Shown here: piece by piece, positions 16,628-24,872 of the stretch
Position numbering within the stretch: the first letter of the stretch is position 1
Layout: each line of letters opens with the position of its first letter
NCBI GenBank assembly: GCA_025965195.1
Contig: JAOPXK010000127.1
Location: 1-56,575, forward strand
DNA length: 56,575 bases
Source: Marmoricola sp.
GTDB taxonomy: Bacteria > Actinomycetota > Actinomycetes > Propionibacteriales > Nocardioidaceae
Reading direction: 5' to 3'
Translations under genes and position numbers: made by a program
The notes under the pieces: model-generated
Database searches by the model: none
The model's input: the letters and a program-made list of their open reading frames with translations, nothing else
Told to the model about the DNA's origin: nothing

Positions 16628-18463
16628 TCAGCTCACCGTGATCGGCTGGCCGCCGGAGACCAGCCGCCAGTCCACCGAGGCGAACAGGGCCGGGTCGATC
16701 GTCTTGTTCGTGGTGACCCAGTCGATGAGCAGCTGGGTGATCGCGACCTGGCGGTTGTAGAGCACCGGGGCGGTCGTCACGTGCGGGAAGCCTCCGCCTC
16801 CGGACTGGCGGTAGTTGTTGATCGCCATCGCGAACTGCTGATCGGCCGCGACTGGCGTGCCGCCGTACGCCAGGTTCAGGATCCGCGAGCCGACCGCCTG
16901 CGAGATGTCGATGTCGTAGGTCAGGGGCGCGTCCAGCCCGGCCACGGCGTCGTAGTTGTAGTCCGGGGTGCCGGTCGGAGCGGTTGGCGTCACCGCGTTC
17001 GTGACCTCGGCAAGGGTGAACGGACCGGTACCGGTGATCTGCTGGAAGTATGCCGCCGAGAACTCCAGGTAGTCCTTCAGCTCGGCGCCGGCGATCTGGA
17101 TGCCGAGCAGGGTGTTGTCGTAGATGTAGAGACCCGCGACGTCGCGCAACGTCACGTCTCCGGCCGGGAAGCTCGCTGACCGGTTGAACGGTGCCGCGAT
17201 GCTCAGCACCGGCAGTGAGCCCGCCAACGCCGTCTTCACCGCATCGGCTTGCACGTAGTTGACGAAGTCGATGATCGGCACGTCCTCGACGACACCACGC
17301 GCCGCGAGGAGCTCCTCGGTAGACGTGCCGATCACCGAGTTCACGTAGGCGACGACGGTGTCGTGCTGCTTGCGTACGGCGGCCGCGACGTGCGGGTCCT
17401 CGGAGACGACGTTGGAGTTGAGGTTCTGCGAGGACGCGGACGCGACCTTCCAGCGGCCGTGCTTCAGCTCCATGTCGAGGTCCATCACCGCAAGGCGCAT
17501 GCCCCAGTAGTCCGGCTCGCACAGCAGCACCGCACGCCCGGTCTTCTCGTTGGTGACGAACCGCTGCGGAATGTCCACATGGGCGTGCCCGACCAGGATC
17601 GCGTCGATGTCGGGCACCTGCTGGGCCAGCAGCGTGGAGGCGTTCTCGGGGTAGGGCAGCGCATCGCCGTACGACGAGCTGGTGTCCGCGCCCGAGTGCG
17701 CAGCGACGACCACGAGGTCGCAGCCGTGCCGCTTGAGCTGCGGGACGAAGATCGTCGCCTGCTCGACCAGGCCGGGGAACTCGATCTTGCCCTCGACGTT
17801 GGCCTTGTCCCAGATCGCGATGCCGGGGTTCGTCAGCCCGAGGATGCCGACCTTGAGCCGCGGCCGGTGCCGGCCCATGTCATAGCTCTTGATGAGGTAC
17901 GGCGGGAACACCGGCCGCTTCGTCGACGGGTCCACCGCGTTCGCGCCGAGCAGAGGGAAGTTGACCTGGGACTCGAAGGTCCGCAACAGCTCGATGCCGT
18001 AGTTGAACTCGTGGTTGCCGAGCGCGGCAGCGTCGTACCCCATCAGGTTCATCGCGTTGGCCATCGGGTGCACGTGGTGCCGGCTGATCGGATCGACGAT
18101 CGCGTAGTAGTACGCCAGCGGAGTGCCCTGGATCGTGTCTCCAGCATCGAGCGTGAGGATCGCCTCGCCCTTGCGCTGCGCCCGCATCGCCTGGATCAGG
18201 GTCGCAACCTTCGCCACGCCGACGTCGTTGTGCGCGGTGTCGTCGTACTCGAGGTTCTTGTAGTAGTCCCAGTTGTAGACGTGCCCATGCAGGTCTGTGC
18301 TGCCCAGCACGGTGAGCCGTCCGCGATCCGGGTGCTGGTGATGTCCGCGTCCGGCGGCATCGGCGGGACCGGGCAGGAAGCCCGCGGCGGCAAGGGCGGC
18401 GCCGCCCGCGATGACGGTGCGGCGAGTGGTTGCGCGCGCAGGCGCAGGGTCAGGCAGGCTCAT
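16628..18463 (-). CDS. Tat-exported 5'-nucleotidase / metallophosphoesterase
   Basis: Predicted extracytoplasmic nucleotide or UDP-sugar hydrolase (bifunctional 5'-nucleotidase/2',3'-cyclic phosphodiesterase family), 611 residues. The twin-arginine signal TTRRTVIAGGAALAAAG lies at residues 12-28. The metallophosphatase domain shows the metal-binding series LGSTDLHGHVYNW (about 52-64), LTLDAGDTIQGT, ALGNHEFNYG, VVVAAHSGAD and LVGHAHVDIPQ. The C-terminal 5'-nucleotidase domain has FNRSASFPAGDVTLRDVAGLYIYDN and ends in the substrate-binding region (NNYRQSGGGGFP). The role is probably phosphate or nucleoside salvage. Confidence 0.93.
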   Translation of the reverse strand: MSLPDPAPARATTRRTVIAGGAALAAAGFLPGPADAAGRGHHQHPDRGRLTVLGSTDLHGHVYNWDYYKNLEYDDTAHNDVGVAKVATLIQAMRAQRKGEAILTLDAGDTIQGTPLAYYYAIVDPISRHHVHPMANAMNLMGYDAAALGNHEFNYGIELLRTFESQVNFPLLGANAVDPSTKRPVFPPYLIKSYDMGRHRPRLKVGILGLTNPGIAIWDKANVEGKIEFPGLVEQATIFVPQLKRHGCDLVVVAAHSGADTSSSYGDALPYPENASTLLAQQVPDIDAILVGHAHVDIPQRFVTNEKTGRAVLLCEPDYWGMRLAVMDLDMELKHGRWKVASASSQNLNSNVVSEDPHVAAAVRKQHDTVVAYVNSVIGTSTEELLAARGVVEDVPIIDFVNYVQADAVKTALAGSLPVLSIAAPFNRSASFPAGDVTLRDVAGLYIYDNTLLGIQIAGAELKDYLEFSAAYFQQITGTGPFTLAEVTNAVTPTAPTGTPDYNYDAVAGLDAPLTYDIDISQAVGSRILNLAYGGTPVAADQQFAMAINNYRQSGGGGFPHVTTAPVLYNRQVAITQLLIDWVTTNKTIDPALFASVDWRLVSGGQPITVS

Positions 18464-18520
18464 GAGGATCCCCGAGATCTCGCGAGTGTGACCGGCGAAC
18501 CGGCTGGCCCCACCTTCCTA

Positions 18521-20299
18521 TCAGCCCGACTTGCGTGTCGCCCATCCCCGAAGCGTGTCGATTCGGTGAACGAGCTGGTCGGTGGTCGCGATCGCGGCCG
18601 CCGGTCCTCCGCACTCCTTGCGCAGTGCGGCATGCGTGACGCCGTGTGGCTGACCGGTCCGGTGGTTCCAGGCGGCGACCAGGCTGTTGAGCTCGCGCCG
18701 CAGGATCGCGAGCTGTTCGTGGGTGGAGACGTCGCGGACCATCTCGTCGGCGGCCACGGGCTTGCGCTTCCTGGCCCGCTCGGTCTGCCTCGACTGCAGC
18801 AGGTTGCGCACCTGGTCGGGCTCGAGCAGGCCGGGGATGCCGAGGAAGTCCATCTCCTCGTCGGAACCGACATGGACCTCACCGGCGTGGCCGAACTCGC
18901 CACCGTCGTAGAGCACCCGGTCGAAGGTCGCGTTGGAGCCGAGCGCCTGGAAGGGCACCAGCTCGTCGGCACCACCGCCCTCGGCAGCGTTCGCCTGGTT
19001 GAGCAGGTCGTCCTCGGCCGCAAAGATGTCGGCGTCGTCGTTGACCTTGCGCTTCAGCACGTGGTCGCGCTCGACCTCCATCTCGGAGGCATGACCGAGC
19101 AGGTGCGGCACCGACGGCAGGAAGATCGACGCGGTCTCGCCTCGTCGGCGCGCACGCACGAAACGACCGACGGCCTGGGCGAAGAACAGCTGCGTGGAGA
19201 TCGTCGTCGCATAGACGCCGACTGCCAGGCGCGGCACGTCGACGCCTTCGGACACCATCCGGACGGCCACCATCCAGCGTGCGTCACTGTCGGTGAACTT
19301 CGAGATCTTCTTCGAGGAAGCCTTCTCATCCGAGAGCACCAGTGTCGGTTTTTCCCCCGAGATGGTGGCCAGCACCTGGGCGTAGGCGCGAGCCGAGTCC
19401 TGGTCGGAGGCGATGACCAGTCCGCCGGCATCGGGAACGTGCCGGCGCACCTCGGAGAGCCGGCGGTCGGCGGCCGCGAGCACCGAGGGGATCCAGGCGC
19501 CGTCGGGGGCAAGCGCCGTGCGCAGCGCCTGGGCCGTCAGGTCCTTGGTCAGCGGCTCACCCAGCCGGGCGGCGATCTCGTCGCCGGCGCGGGTCCGCCA
19601 CTGCATCTCGCCGCTGTAGGCCATGAACAGCACCGGGCGTACGACGTGGTCGGCGAGGGCATGGCCGTAGCCATAGGTGAAGTCGGCCACCGACCGCCCG
19701 ACACCCTCTGCATCAGGTGCATAGGTGACGAACGGGATCGGGTTGATGTCGGAGCGGAAGGGGGTGCCGGTCAGCGCGAGACGGCGGCGGGCCGGCTCGA
19801 ACGCCTCCTTCACCGCGTCGCCCCACGAGAGCGCGTCTCCAGCGTGATGCACCTCGTCGAGGATCACCAAGGTCTTGAAGCGCTCGGTGCGGACACGATG
19901 CGCGAGGGGGTTGGCGGCGACACCGGCGTAGGTGACCGCGACGCCGACGAAGTCACTGCTGGTCCGGCCCTTGCGCCCGGCGTACGCCGGATCGAGCTGG
20001 ATGCCGATCCTCGCGGCGGCCTCCGCCCACTGGGTCTTGAGGTGCTCGGTCGGCGCAACGACGGTGATCCGGTCGATGATCCGGCGTGAGAGCAGCTCGG
20101 AGGCGACGGTCAGCGCAAAGGTCGTCTTGCCGGCGCCGGGCGTCGCGACCGCGAGGAAGTCCCGCGGGCTCTCCTCGAAGTACGCCGTCAGGGCAGCGGT
20201 CTGCCAGGCGCGGAGCTTGGTGGCCGTGCCCCAGGCGGCACGGTCGGGATAAGCGGGTGGAAGTTCGATCGGGACAGGCGGCTCGAGCCCACCTGTCAT
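18521..20299 (-). CDS. DEAD/DEAH box helicase
   Basis: A superfamily 2 helicase of 592 residues. Motif I ATPGAGKTTFAL (about residue 53), motif II LDEVHH, motif III LTGTPFR and motif VI AVGRFVRARRRGE are all present, with the second RecA domain between about residues 260 and 410. The C-terminal 180 residues (acidic EDDLLNQANAAEGGGADE, then basic RQTERARKRKP) match no domain I know and may bind a partner. The substrate is unknown. It lies upstream, on the same strand, of no close gene; DUF3039 is immediately before it (64-bp gap), an association I recall from other actinobacteria. Confidence 0.93.
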   Translation of the reverse strand: MTGGLEPPVPIELPPAYPDRAAWGTATKLRAWQTAALTAYFEESPRDFLAVATPGAGKTTFALTVASELLSRRIIDRITVVAPTEHLKTQWAEAAARIGIQLDPAYAGRKGRTSSDFVGVAVTYAGVAANPLAHRVRTERFKTLVILDEVHHAGDALSWGDAVKEAFEPARRRLALTGTPFRSDINPIPFVTYAPDAEGVGRSVADFTYGYGHALADHVVRPVLFMAYSGEMQWRTRAGDEIAARLGEPLTKDLTAQALRTALAPDGAWIPSVLAAADRRLSEVRRHVPDAGGLVIASDQDSARAYAQVLATISGEKPTLVLSDEKASSKKISKFTDSDARWMVAVRMVSEGVDVPRLAVGVYATTISTQLFFAQAVGRFVRARRRGETASIFLPSVPHLLGHASEMEVERDHVLKRKVNDDADIFAAEDDLLNQANAAEGGGADELVPFQALGSNATFDRVLYDGGEFGHAGEVHVGSDEEMDFLGIPGLLEPDQVRNLLQSRQTERARKRKPVAADEMVRDVSTHEQLAILRRELNSLVAAWNHRTGQPHGVTHAALRKECGGPAAAIATTDQLVHRIDTLRGWATRKSG

Positions 20300-20363
20300 C
20301 GAGGCCGCCGTTCAGTGGACGGCCCCGTGGATGACCCCGTGAATGACTCTGTGAAGACGGTGC

Positions 20364-20639
20364 TCACTTGTCCTCATCACCTGCGCGCATGCTCTCCCAG
20401 ATCTCCTTGCACTCCGGACAGACCGGGAACTTCTCCGGGTCCCGGCTCGGGATCCAGACCTTGCCGCACAGCGCCACACAGGGCGTGCCGTTGACCATCG
20501 CGTCCATCAGCTTGTCCTTGGGAACGTAATGGGACAGCTTCTCGTGGTCTCCCGGCTCATGGGTCCGGGTGTCCTCGACGATGCGGGTGTCCTCGAGGGT
20601 GTCGACCCCGAATCCCGTGGTCCTCGGCTGCGTGCTCAT
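20364..20639 (-). CDS. DUF3039 family protein
   Basis: A 91-residue small protein. The C-terminal half has TPCVALCGKVWIPSRDP and FPVCPECKEIW, a four-cysteine arrangement (CxxxC then CxxC) that looks like a zinc ribbon. Function unknown. It precedes the helicase gene on the same strand with a 64-bp gap, and follows the AlgH/YqgE gene by 16 bp, so the three may be one transcript. Confidence 0.88.
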   Translation of the reverse strand: MSTQPRTTGFGVDTLEDTRIVEDTRTHEPGDHEKLSHYVPKDKLMDAMVNGTPCVALCGKVWIPSRDPEKFPVCPECKEIWESMRAGDEDK

Positions 20640-20655
20640 CTCGCCATGTTAACTC

Positions 20656-21216
20656 TCAGTTCAGGGTGGGGTCGGCAGGCATGGTGATCATGAGCGCGAG
20701 TTCTGCGCCCTGGCGGCGGAGCACCTGGCGCCACAACAGGTCGGGGTCAGGACTGAAGAGATCACTGCGTTCGGCGGGCACGACGTACCAGGCGCCCTCG
20801 TCGATCTCGTCCTCCAGCTGACCCGCGGACCAGCCGGCGTACCCGGCATAGATCCGCATCGCGGCCGTCGCGGATCCAATGACCTCCGTCGGCGCGTCGA
20901 GATCGACCAGACCGGTGTCCGCGAAGAGCCGGCTCCAGCCGATGGGCTCGTCCTCACCACCGACCAGCGTGGCCACCCCGAGTGCCGAGTCGGTGTCGAC
21001 CGGTCCACCCCGGAAGATCACCTCAGGGGTGGCGACCACCGGCCCCCAGCCACCGAGCACCTCTCCGACCGCGACGTGCGACGGCCGGTTGAGCACGACG
21101 CCGAGTGAACCGTCAGCGTCGACGTTGAGCAGCAGGATGATCGTCCGCGCAAACGGTGGCTCCACCAGGATCGCGGACGAGATCAGCAGCCAGCCGGCGG
21201 CAGGTGCACCCGTCAT
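20656..21216 (-). CDS. YqgE/AlgH family protein
   Basis: A 186-residue cytoplasmic protein matching the YqgE/AlgH family: GWLLISSAILVEPPFARTIILL, GVVLNRPSHVAVGEVL, IFRGGPVD and RIYAGYAGWSAGQLEDEI. The biochemical function of the family is not established. ATG 21216 is chosen because the conserved N-terminus begins right after it. The 148 bp upstream, to the next gene, hold no clear gene. Confidence 0.93.
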   Translation of the reverse strand: MTGAPAAGWLLISSAILVEPPFARTIILLLNVDADGSLGVVLNRPSHVAVGEVLGGWGPVVATPEVIFRGGPVDTDSALGVATLVGGEDEPIGWSRLFADTGLVDLDAPTEVIGSATAAMRIYAGYAGWSAGQLEDEIDEGAWYVVPAERSDLFSPDPDLLWRQVLRRQGAELALMITMPADPTLN

Positions 21217-21364
21217 ACCCCCATCCTGACGCTCTGGACTGCGCTCGACCAGCCGACGACCCAAACTCGACCACCGGGCAAGACGAAACCCCGGGTTGGC
21301 CAGAAGGGAGGGATGCGGAGGGAGGTCCGCGGTGGTCAGCCCGGGGTACGTCGGCGTGCAGGGA

Positions 21365-21892
21365 TCAGGCTGCCAGAACAGCCTTGATCCGGTCTACGAA
21401 GGAAGTCTGCTCTACGACCTTCTCGGCCTCGACCTCGGCCACCTCGCTCAAGCGAGCCCTGGTCTCGAGTCGGTGTCCCGCGTCGGCAGCGGCGGGGCTC
21501 TCGTCATTGGACAGACCGGCTGCCGCGGCGAGCCTCATCCATTCCTTCTCGTGCACCTTGACCAGCACATCGGCCATCGCGGCATCGGTCGGGAACTCGG
21601 AGTAGTGGTCGATGATCATCCGGATCCCCGGGAGATCGTCCGTGGCGGCACGCCAGGCGCGCATCACAGCCATCTCGAGGTCCATCGGCTGGGACATCAT
21701 CTCCCGTTCGATGTGGCCGGAGAGTCTGGCGTGCCACTTGAGGGTGAGGGCAGCTATCAGGTCGAGCTCGTCGCGAAAGGTCGCAGTGACGCCGGGGACA
21801 TCCATCGGCAGCTGGCCGTCACGTCGCTCATCGGCGGTTTCTATCACGGTGCGGAGGATCTCTCCGCGATGATGGAAGGCATTCCAGGTCAT
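21365..21892 (-). CDS. Hypothetical protein divergent from a TetR gene
   Basis: A 175-residue soluble, mostly helical protein of no family I recognise. The N-terminus MTWNAFHHRGEILRTVIETADERRDGQLP and later LDLIAALTLKWHARLSGHIEREM suggest a small helical regulator or enzyme. ATG 21892 is chosen over ATG 21901 because AAAGGA stands 8 bases before it but overlaps the other. It shares a 128-bp divergent region with the TetR gene at 22021, which contains two copies of CACATACCGNNGGT, so that regulator probably controls it. Confidence 0.8.
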   Translation of the reverse strand: MTWNAFHHRGEILRTVIETADERRDGQLPMDVPGVTATFRDELDLIAALTLKWHARLSGHIEREMMSQPMDLEMAVMRAWRAATDDLPGIRMIIDHYSEFPTDAAMADVLVKVHEKEWMRLAAAAGLSNDESPAAADAGHRLETRARLSEVAEVEAEKVVEQTSFVDRIKAVLAA

Positions 21893-21912
21893 GGTTGGCA
21901 TCCTTTCTTGTT

Positions 21913-22002
21913 CACATACCGCTGGTACGTACTTAGAGTATGGGAACGCTCCGCGACCCAGCAACTTCCGCGGGCGTGATGCCGCCCACACATACCGTCG
22001 GT
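21913..22002. promoter_or_regulatory. Divergent control region with two CACATACCGNNGGT boxes
   Basis: CACATACCGCTGGT (21913-21926) and CACATACCGTCGGT (21989-22002) are direct copies, one near each divergent start. Between them TACTTAGAGTA is a short palindrome. These are candidate sites for the TetR protein at 22021. Confidence 0.55.
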
Positions 22003-22020
22003 CGGTCATAGACTGCCGGA

Positions 22021-22761
22021 ATGGCCAGCCGCTCACCAGCAGAGAAGCTCCTCACCAAGGTCCATGGCACGACCAGCCGCCGACAGCAGTACTCCGCCTC
22101 CACCAAGCGGGCGCTGATCGACGTCGCCGGCGGCCTCTTCACGACCCAGGGCTACGCCGGCACGAGCCTGGACTCGATCGTCTCGGGTGCCCGCGTCACG
22201 AAGGGCGCGCTCTACCACCACTTCAGTGGCAAGCAGGCCGTCTTCGAGGCGGTCTTCGAGAAGGTCGAGAGCGACGCCAACAGGTCCATCCAGAACGCCC
22301 TCAAGGGCTCGAAGGACCCCTGGGCCAAGGCAGTGGCCGGACTGCGCGCGTTCCTGGCCGTCGTACAGCAGCCCGCCTACCAGCGGATCGTGATCCAGGA
22401 AGGCCCGGCGATCCTCGGCTACGAGCGCTTCCGTGAGCAGGAGGAGCGCTCCAGCTACGCCATCGTGCAGGAGATCGTGCGGGCGGTGCTCAAGGCGGGC
22501 GACTTCGAGCTGGACGACGAGATGACCCACGTCTTCAGCCGGATCTTCTTCGGCGCGATGTCGGCCGCCGGCGAGACGGTGACCAGTTCCGATGACCCCG
22601 CGCTCGCGGTGGCACGGGTGGAGACCGCGATGTCGTTCATCCTCTCGGGCCTGCGCTCGCTGTCCGACCTCGGCGTCGAGCTGCCCGACCCCGAGGACAT
22701 CGTCGACCGCGATGACGGCATCCGCAGTCGCGGGACGGAGCAGGCGTCCGGCAGGGACTGA
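22021..22761 (+). CDS. TetR/AcrR family transcriptional regulator
   Basis: A 246-residue regulator. The helix-turn-helix domain lies at about residues 25-75 (KRALIDVAGGLFTTQGYAGTSLDSIVSGARVTKGALYHHF), followed by an all-helical effector domain (VVQQPAYQRIVIQEGPAILGYERFREQEE). Ligand unknown. Divergent to the hypothetical gene at 21892. Downstream are a 12-bp tandem repeat and a hairpin that probably ends the transcript. Confidence 0.92.
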   Translation: MASRSPAEKLLTKVHGTTSRRQQYSASTKRALIDVAGGLFTTQGYAGTSLDSIVSGARVTKGALYHHFSGKQAVFEAVFEKVESDANRSIQNALKGSKDPWAKAVAGLRAFLAVVQQPAYQRIVIQEGPAILGYERFREQEERSSYAIVQEIVRAVLKAGDFELDDEMTHVFSRIFFGAMSAAGETVTSSDDPALAVARVETAMSFILSGLRSLSDLGVELPDPEDIVDRDDGIRSRGTEQASGRD

Positions 22762-22780
22762 GTTCGCCGCTCTCCGAGCG

Positions 22781-22816
22781 GCCCAGCGACAGGCCCAGCG
22801 ACAGGCCCAGCGACAG
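22781..22816. repeat. 12-bp tandem repeat, three copies
   Basis: GCCCAGCGACAG occurs three times in a row directly after the TetR stop and runs into the left arm of the hairpin at 22811-22851. Confidence 0.85.
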
Positions 22817-22851
22817 GCTCGGGCAACCGAAACCGGTGACCGAGCCTGTCG
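22811..22851. terminator. Perfect 12-bp hairpin between convergent genes
   Basis: CGACAGGCTCGG (22811-22822) and CCGAGCCTGTCG (22840-22851) pair perfectly across a 17-base loop, between the convergent TetR and DUF3048 genes. It can end transcripts from both sides. The GACAGGCTC core matches the dispersed repeat seen in hppD. Confidence 0.65.
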
Positions 22852-22857
22852 ACGTCG

Positions 22858-23898
22858 CTACTTCGTCCAGGTGACGTTGCCGCCGGCGTTCTTGTCCGGG
22901 ACCAGCTCGATCCAGACATGGCCGGCCGGGACCTTCAACGACCCGGCGGCGGTGCGCAGCGCCAGCGGGCTGGCGAGCTTCTTCTTGCTCCAGGTCCCCC
23001 GGACGAGCTGGCCGTTGTGGAACAGCATCAGTGCGCCCTTCCCGGTGAACAGCGTCTCGGGAACGTGGTTGCCGGCCGGGTCGAGATAACCCGCGTCGCC
23101 CTCACGCACGCGCAGCACCAGCACGGTGTCGGGGTGCAACTGGCTGCCGGCGGCCGCGTTGCTGTTGGTGTTGGTGTACTTGCCACCGGCGTACGTCCAG
23201 TCGGTCGTGTGGGTGGCGCTGAACGAGGCTGCGATCGTGCGCGCCTTCTGGCCGCCGGCGAAGTCGGCTTCCTTGCCCCAGGGCAGGTAGCTGGCCGGAA
23301 CGACTGCCTGACGCTTCAGCGTCTTGGCCAGCTCGGGGAGCCGCACCATCAGGTTGTACGGCGCGTGTCGCGAGGAGTCCCGGTAGAAGCCGGGAGCACC
23401 TTCGGTGTAGTAGCGGACCTTCGCCCGGTTGAGGCGACCGATGGTCTGCCCGGCCGCGCCACTCGCGACGAGTACGGCGTGCGCCGGCTTGACCACTCCG
23501 ATGTCGGAAGCGCGCATCGAACGCACCGGGCCAACCAGGTCAGGGACCTTTGAGTAGAAGAAGACCGCGAGCCTGGTGATGCCACCCTCGACCAGCTCCT
23601 CGGTGATCAGGTCGGCCTTGGCGAGCCCGAGCTGCGGCTGACTGCTCGTGGTGTTGTCGATCTTCACGATCATCACCGGATGCTTCGGAGTCTGCCCGGA
23701 GGAAGGCAGGCCGGTCAGCGGCCAGAGGGCCGCCAGGTTCTTGCCACCTTCGGTCGGCTGGGAGGCAGGCGTCTTGTCAGCGGCGGCCTTGTCGCTCGAG
23801 CCACCACACGCCGAGAGCCCAAGGCTCAACGCCGCGACGATGGCGAGCGCGGCGTACGCCGGCTTGCGACGGACTCGTTGCATGGGGGAATAACTCAT
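22858..23898 (-). CDS. DUF3048 (YerB-type) lipoprotein
   Basis: A predicted surface lipoprotein of 346 residues. The signal peptide ends in lipobox GLSAC. The DUF3048 domain follows: PVMIVKIDNTTSSQPQLGLAKADLITEELVEGGITRLAVFFYS, then VGPVRSMRASDIGVV and, near the C-terminus, NVTWTK. The family is widespread in Gram-positives; its exact function is not established. Starts at 23910, 23898 and 23883 are possible; 23898 clears the terminator hairpin just upstream. Confidence 0.9.
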   Translation of the reverse strand: MSYSPMQRVRRKPAYAALAIVAALSLGLSACGGSSDKAAADKTPASQPTEGGKNLAALWPLTGLPSSGQTPKHPVMIVKIDNTTSSQPQLGLAKADLITEELVEGGITRLAVFFYSKVPDLVGPVRSMRASDIGVVKPAHAVLVASGAAGQTIGRLNRAKVRYYTEGAPGFYRDSSRHAPYNLMVRLPELAKTLKRQAVVPASYLPWGKEADFAGGQKARTIAASFSATHTTDWTYAGGKYTNTNSNAAAGSQLHPDTVLVLRVREGDAGYLDPAGNHVPETLFTGKGALMLFHNGQLVRGTWSKKKLASPLALRTAAGSLKVPAGHVWIELVPDKNAGGNVTWTK

Positions 23899-23914
23899 GC
23901 GGCCAAGCATGACC

Positions 23915-23947
23915 GAGGGGCCCCCGCGATAAACGCAGGGGCCCCTC
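23915..23947 (-). terminator. GC-rich terminator hairpin after fabG
   Basis: GAGGGGCCCC (23915-23924) pairs perfectly with GGGGCCCCTC (23938-23947). It lies 31 bases beyond the end of the FabG-like gene and directly before the DUF3048 gene. Confidence 0.8.
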
Positions 23948-23977
23948 GTGTTGCCCAGATGATTGCCGAGAATCGGC

Positions 23978-24730
23978 TCAGATCTTCGCGCCGCCGTCGA
24001 CGTACAGCGTCTGTCCGGTGATGTAGGACGCCTCGTCGCTGCACAGGAATGCCGCCGCGGCAGCGATGTCCTCGGGCTGGCCGACCCGGCGCACCGGGTT
24101 GGCCTCGGCGTTGAGGCGACGGAACTCGTCGACGTCCATCCTCAGGCGCCTGGCGGTGTCGTCAGTCATCTCGGTGGCGATGAAGCCCGGCGCGATCGCG
24201 TTGACGTTGACCCCGAACGGGCCGAGCTCGAGGGCGAGCGTGCGTGTGAAGCCCTGCACGCCGGCCTTCGCGGCCGAGTAGTTCGCCTGGCCACGGTTGC
24301 CGTTCGCCGAGACGCTGGAGAGGTTGAGGATCTTGCCGTACTTCTGCGCGACGAAGGTCTTCTGCGCGGCCTGAGACATCAGGAAGGCGCCCTTGAGGTG
24401 CACGCCCATGACCAGGTCCCAGTCCTCCTCGGTGAGCTTGAAGAGCAGGTTGTCGCGGGTGATGCCAGCGTTGTTGACCAGGATGTGCCAGCCACCGAGC
24501 TCGGCGAGAACCCGCTCCGCGGCGGCAGCGACGGAAGCGCCGTCAGAGACGTTGCAGCCGATGCCGATCGCCGAGCCGTCGAGGCCGGCCGCAGTCGCCT
24601 GGGCCTTCTCCTCGTTGAGGTCGAGGATCGCCACGGCTGCGCCTTCCTCGGCGAAGCGCTTCGCGGTGCCTGCACCGATGCCCTGTGCAGCACCGGTGAT
24701 CACTGCAACGCGTCCGTCAAAACGACCCAT
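23978..24730 (-). CDS. 3-oxoacyl-ACP reductase / SDR family oxidoreductase (FabG-like)
   Basis: NAD(P)H-dependent short-chain dehydrogenase of 250 residues, probably reducing beta-ketoacyl thioesters. The Rossmann motif is TGAAQGIGAGTAKRF near residue 12. NNAG, the catalytic Ser in NLSSVSANGNRGQ and the YSAAK motif are all present, as is the FabG-type end SYITGQTLYVDGG. ATG 24730 has a clean AGGAG site 8 bases upstream. Whether it serves fatty acid synthesis or another pathway cannot be told from its neighbours. Confidence 0.9.
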   Translation of the reverse strand: MGRFDGRVAVITGAAQGIGAGTAKRFAEEGAAVAILDLNEEKAQATAAGLDGSAIGIGCNVSDGASVAAAAERVLAELGGWHILVNNAGITRDNLLFKLTEEDWDLVMGVHLKGAFLMSQAAQKTFVAQKYGKILNLSSVSANGNRGQANYSAAKAGVQGFTRTLALELGPFGVNVNAIAPGFIATEMTDDTARRLRMDVDEFRRLNAEANPVRRVGQPEDIAAAAAFLCSDEASYITGQTLYVDGGAKI

Positions 24731-24872
24731 GTTCACTTCTCCTCTTGCGTACGGCGGGCGCCAGCTGAGCCCGAGCGATGTCGGCCTCACTCTAGTGTCC
24801 GGTCACGGCGGACCGACGGGGCGTGTCGGGGCCCAGCGCCCGTCAGAACAGCAGGCCCACTAATCTGATCGA

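Noticed and set aside
17249-20089. Plus-strand open frame of 946 codons opposite the 5'-nucleotidase and helicase genes
   Set aside because: High-GC antisense frame; its residues (Arg, Val, Asp, Gly-rich, no domain) contrast with two well-matched genes on the minus strand.
21217-21364. Small gene between the AlgH/YqgE gene and the hypothetical gene
   Set aside because: Open frames there are short, lack a ribosome-binding site and have no protein-like composition.
22781-22816. Tandem repeats as a CRISPR array
   Set aside because: Units are 12 bases with no spacers, and there are no cas genes.
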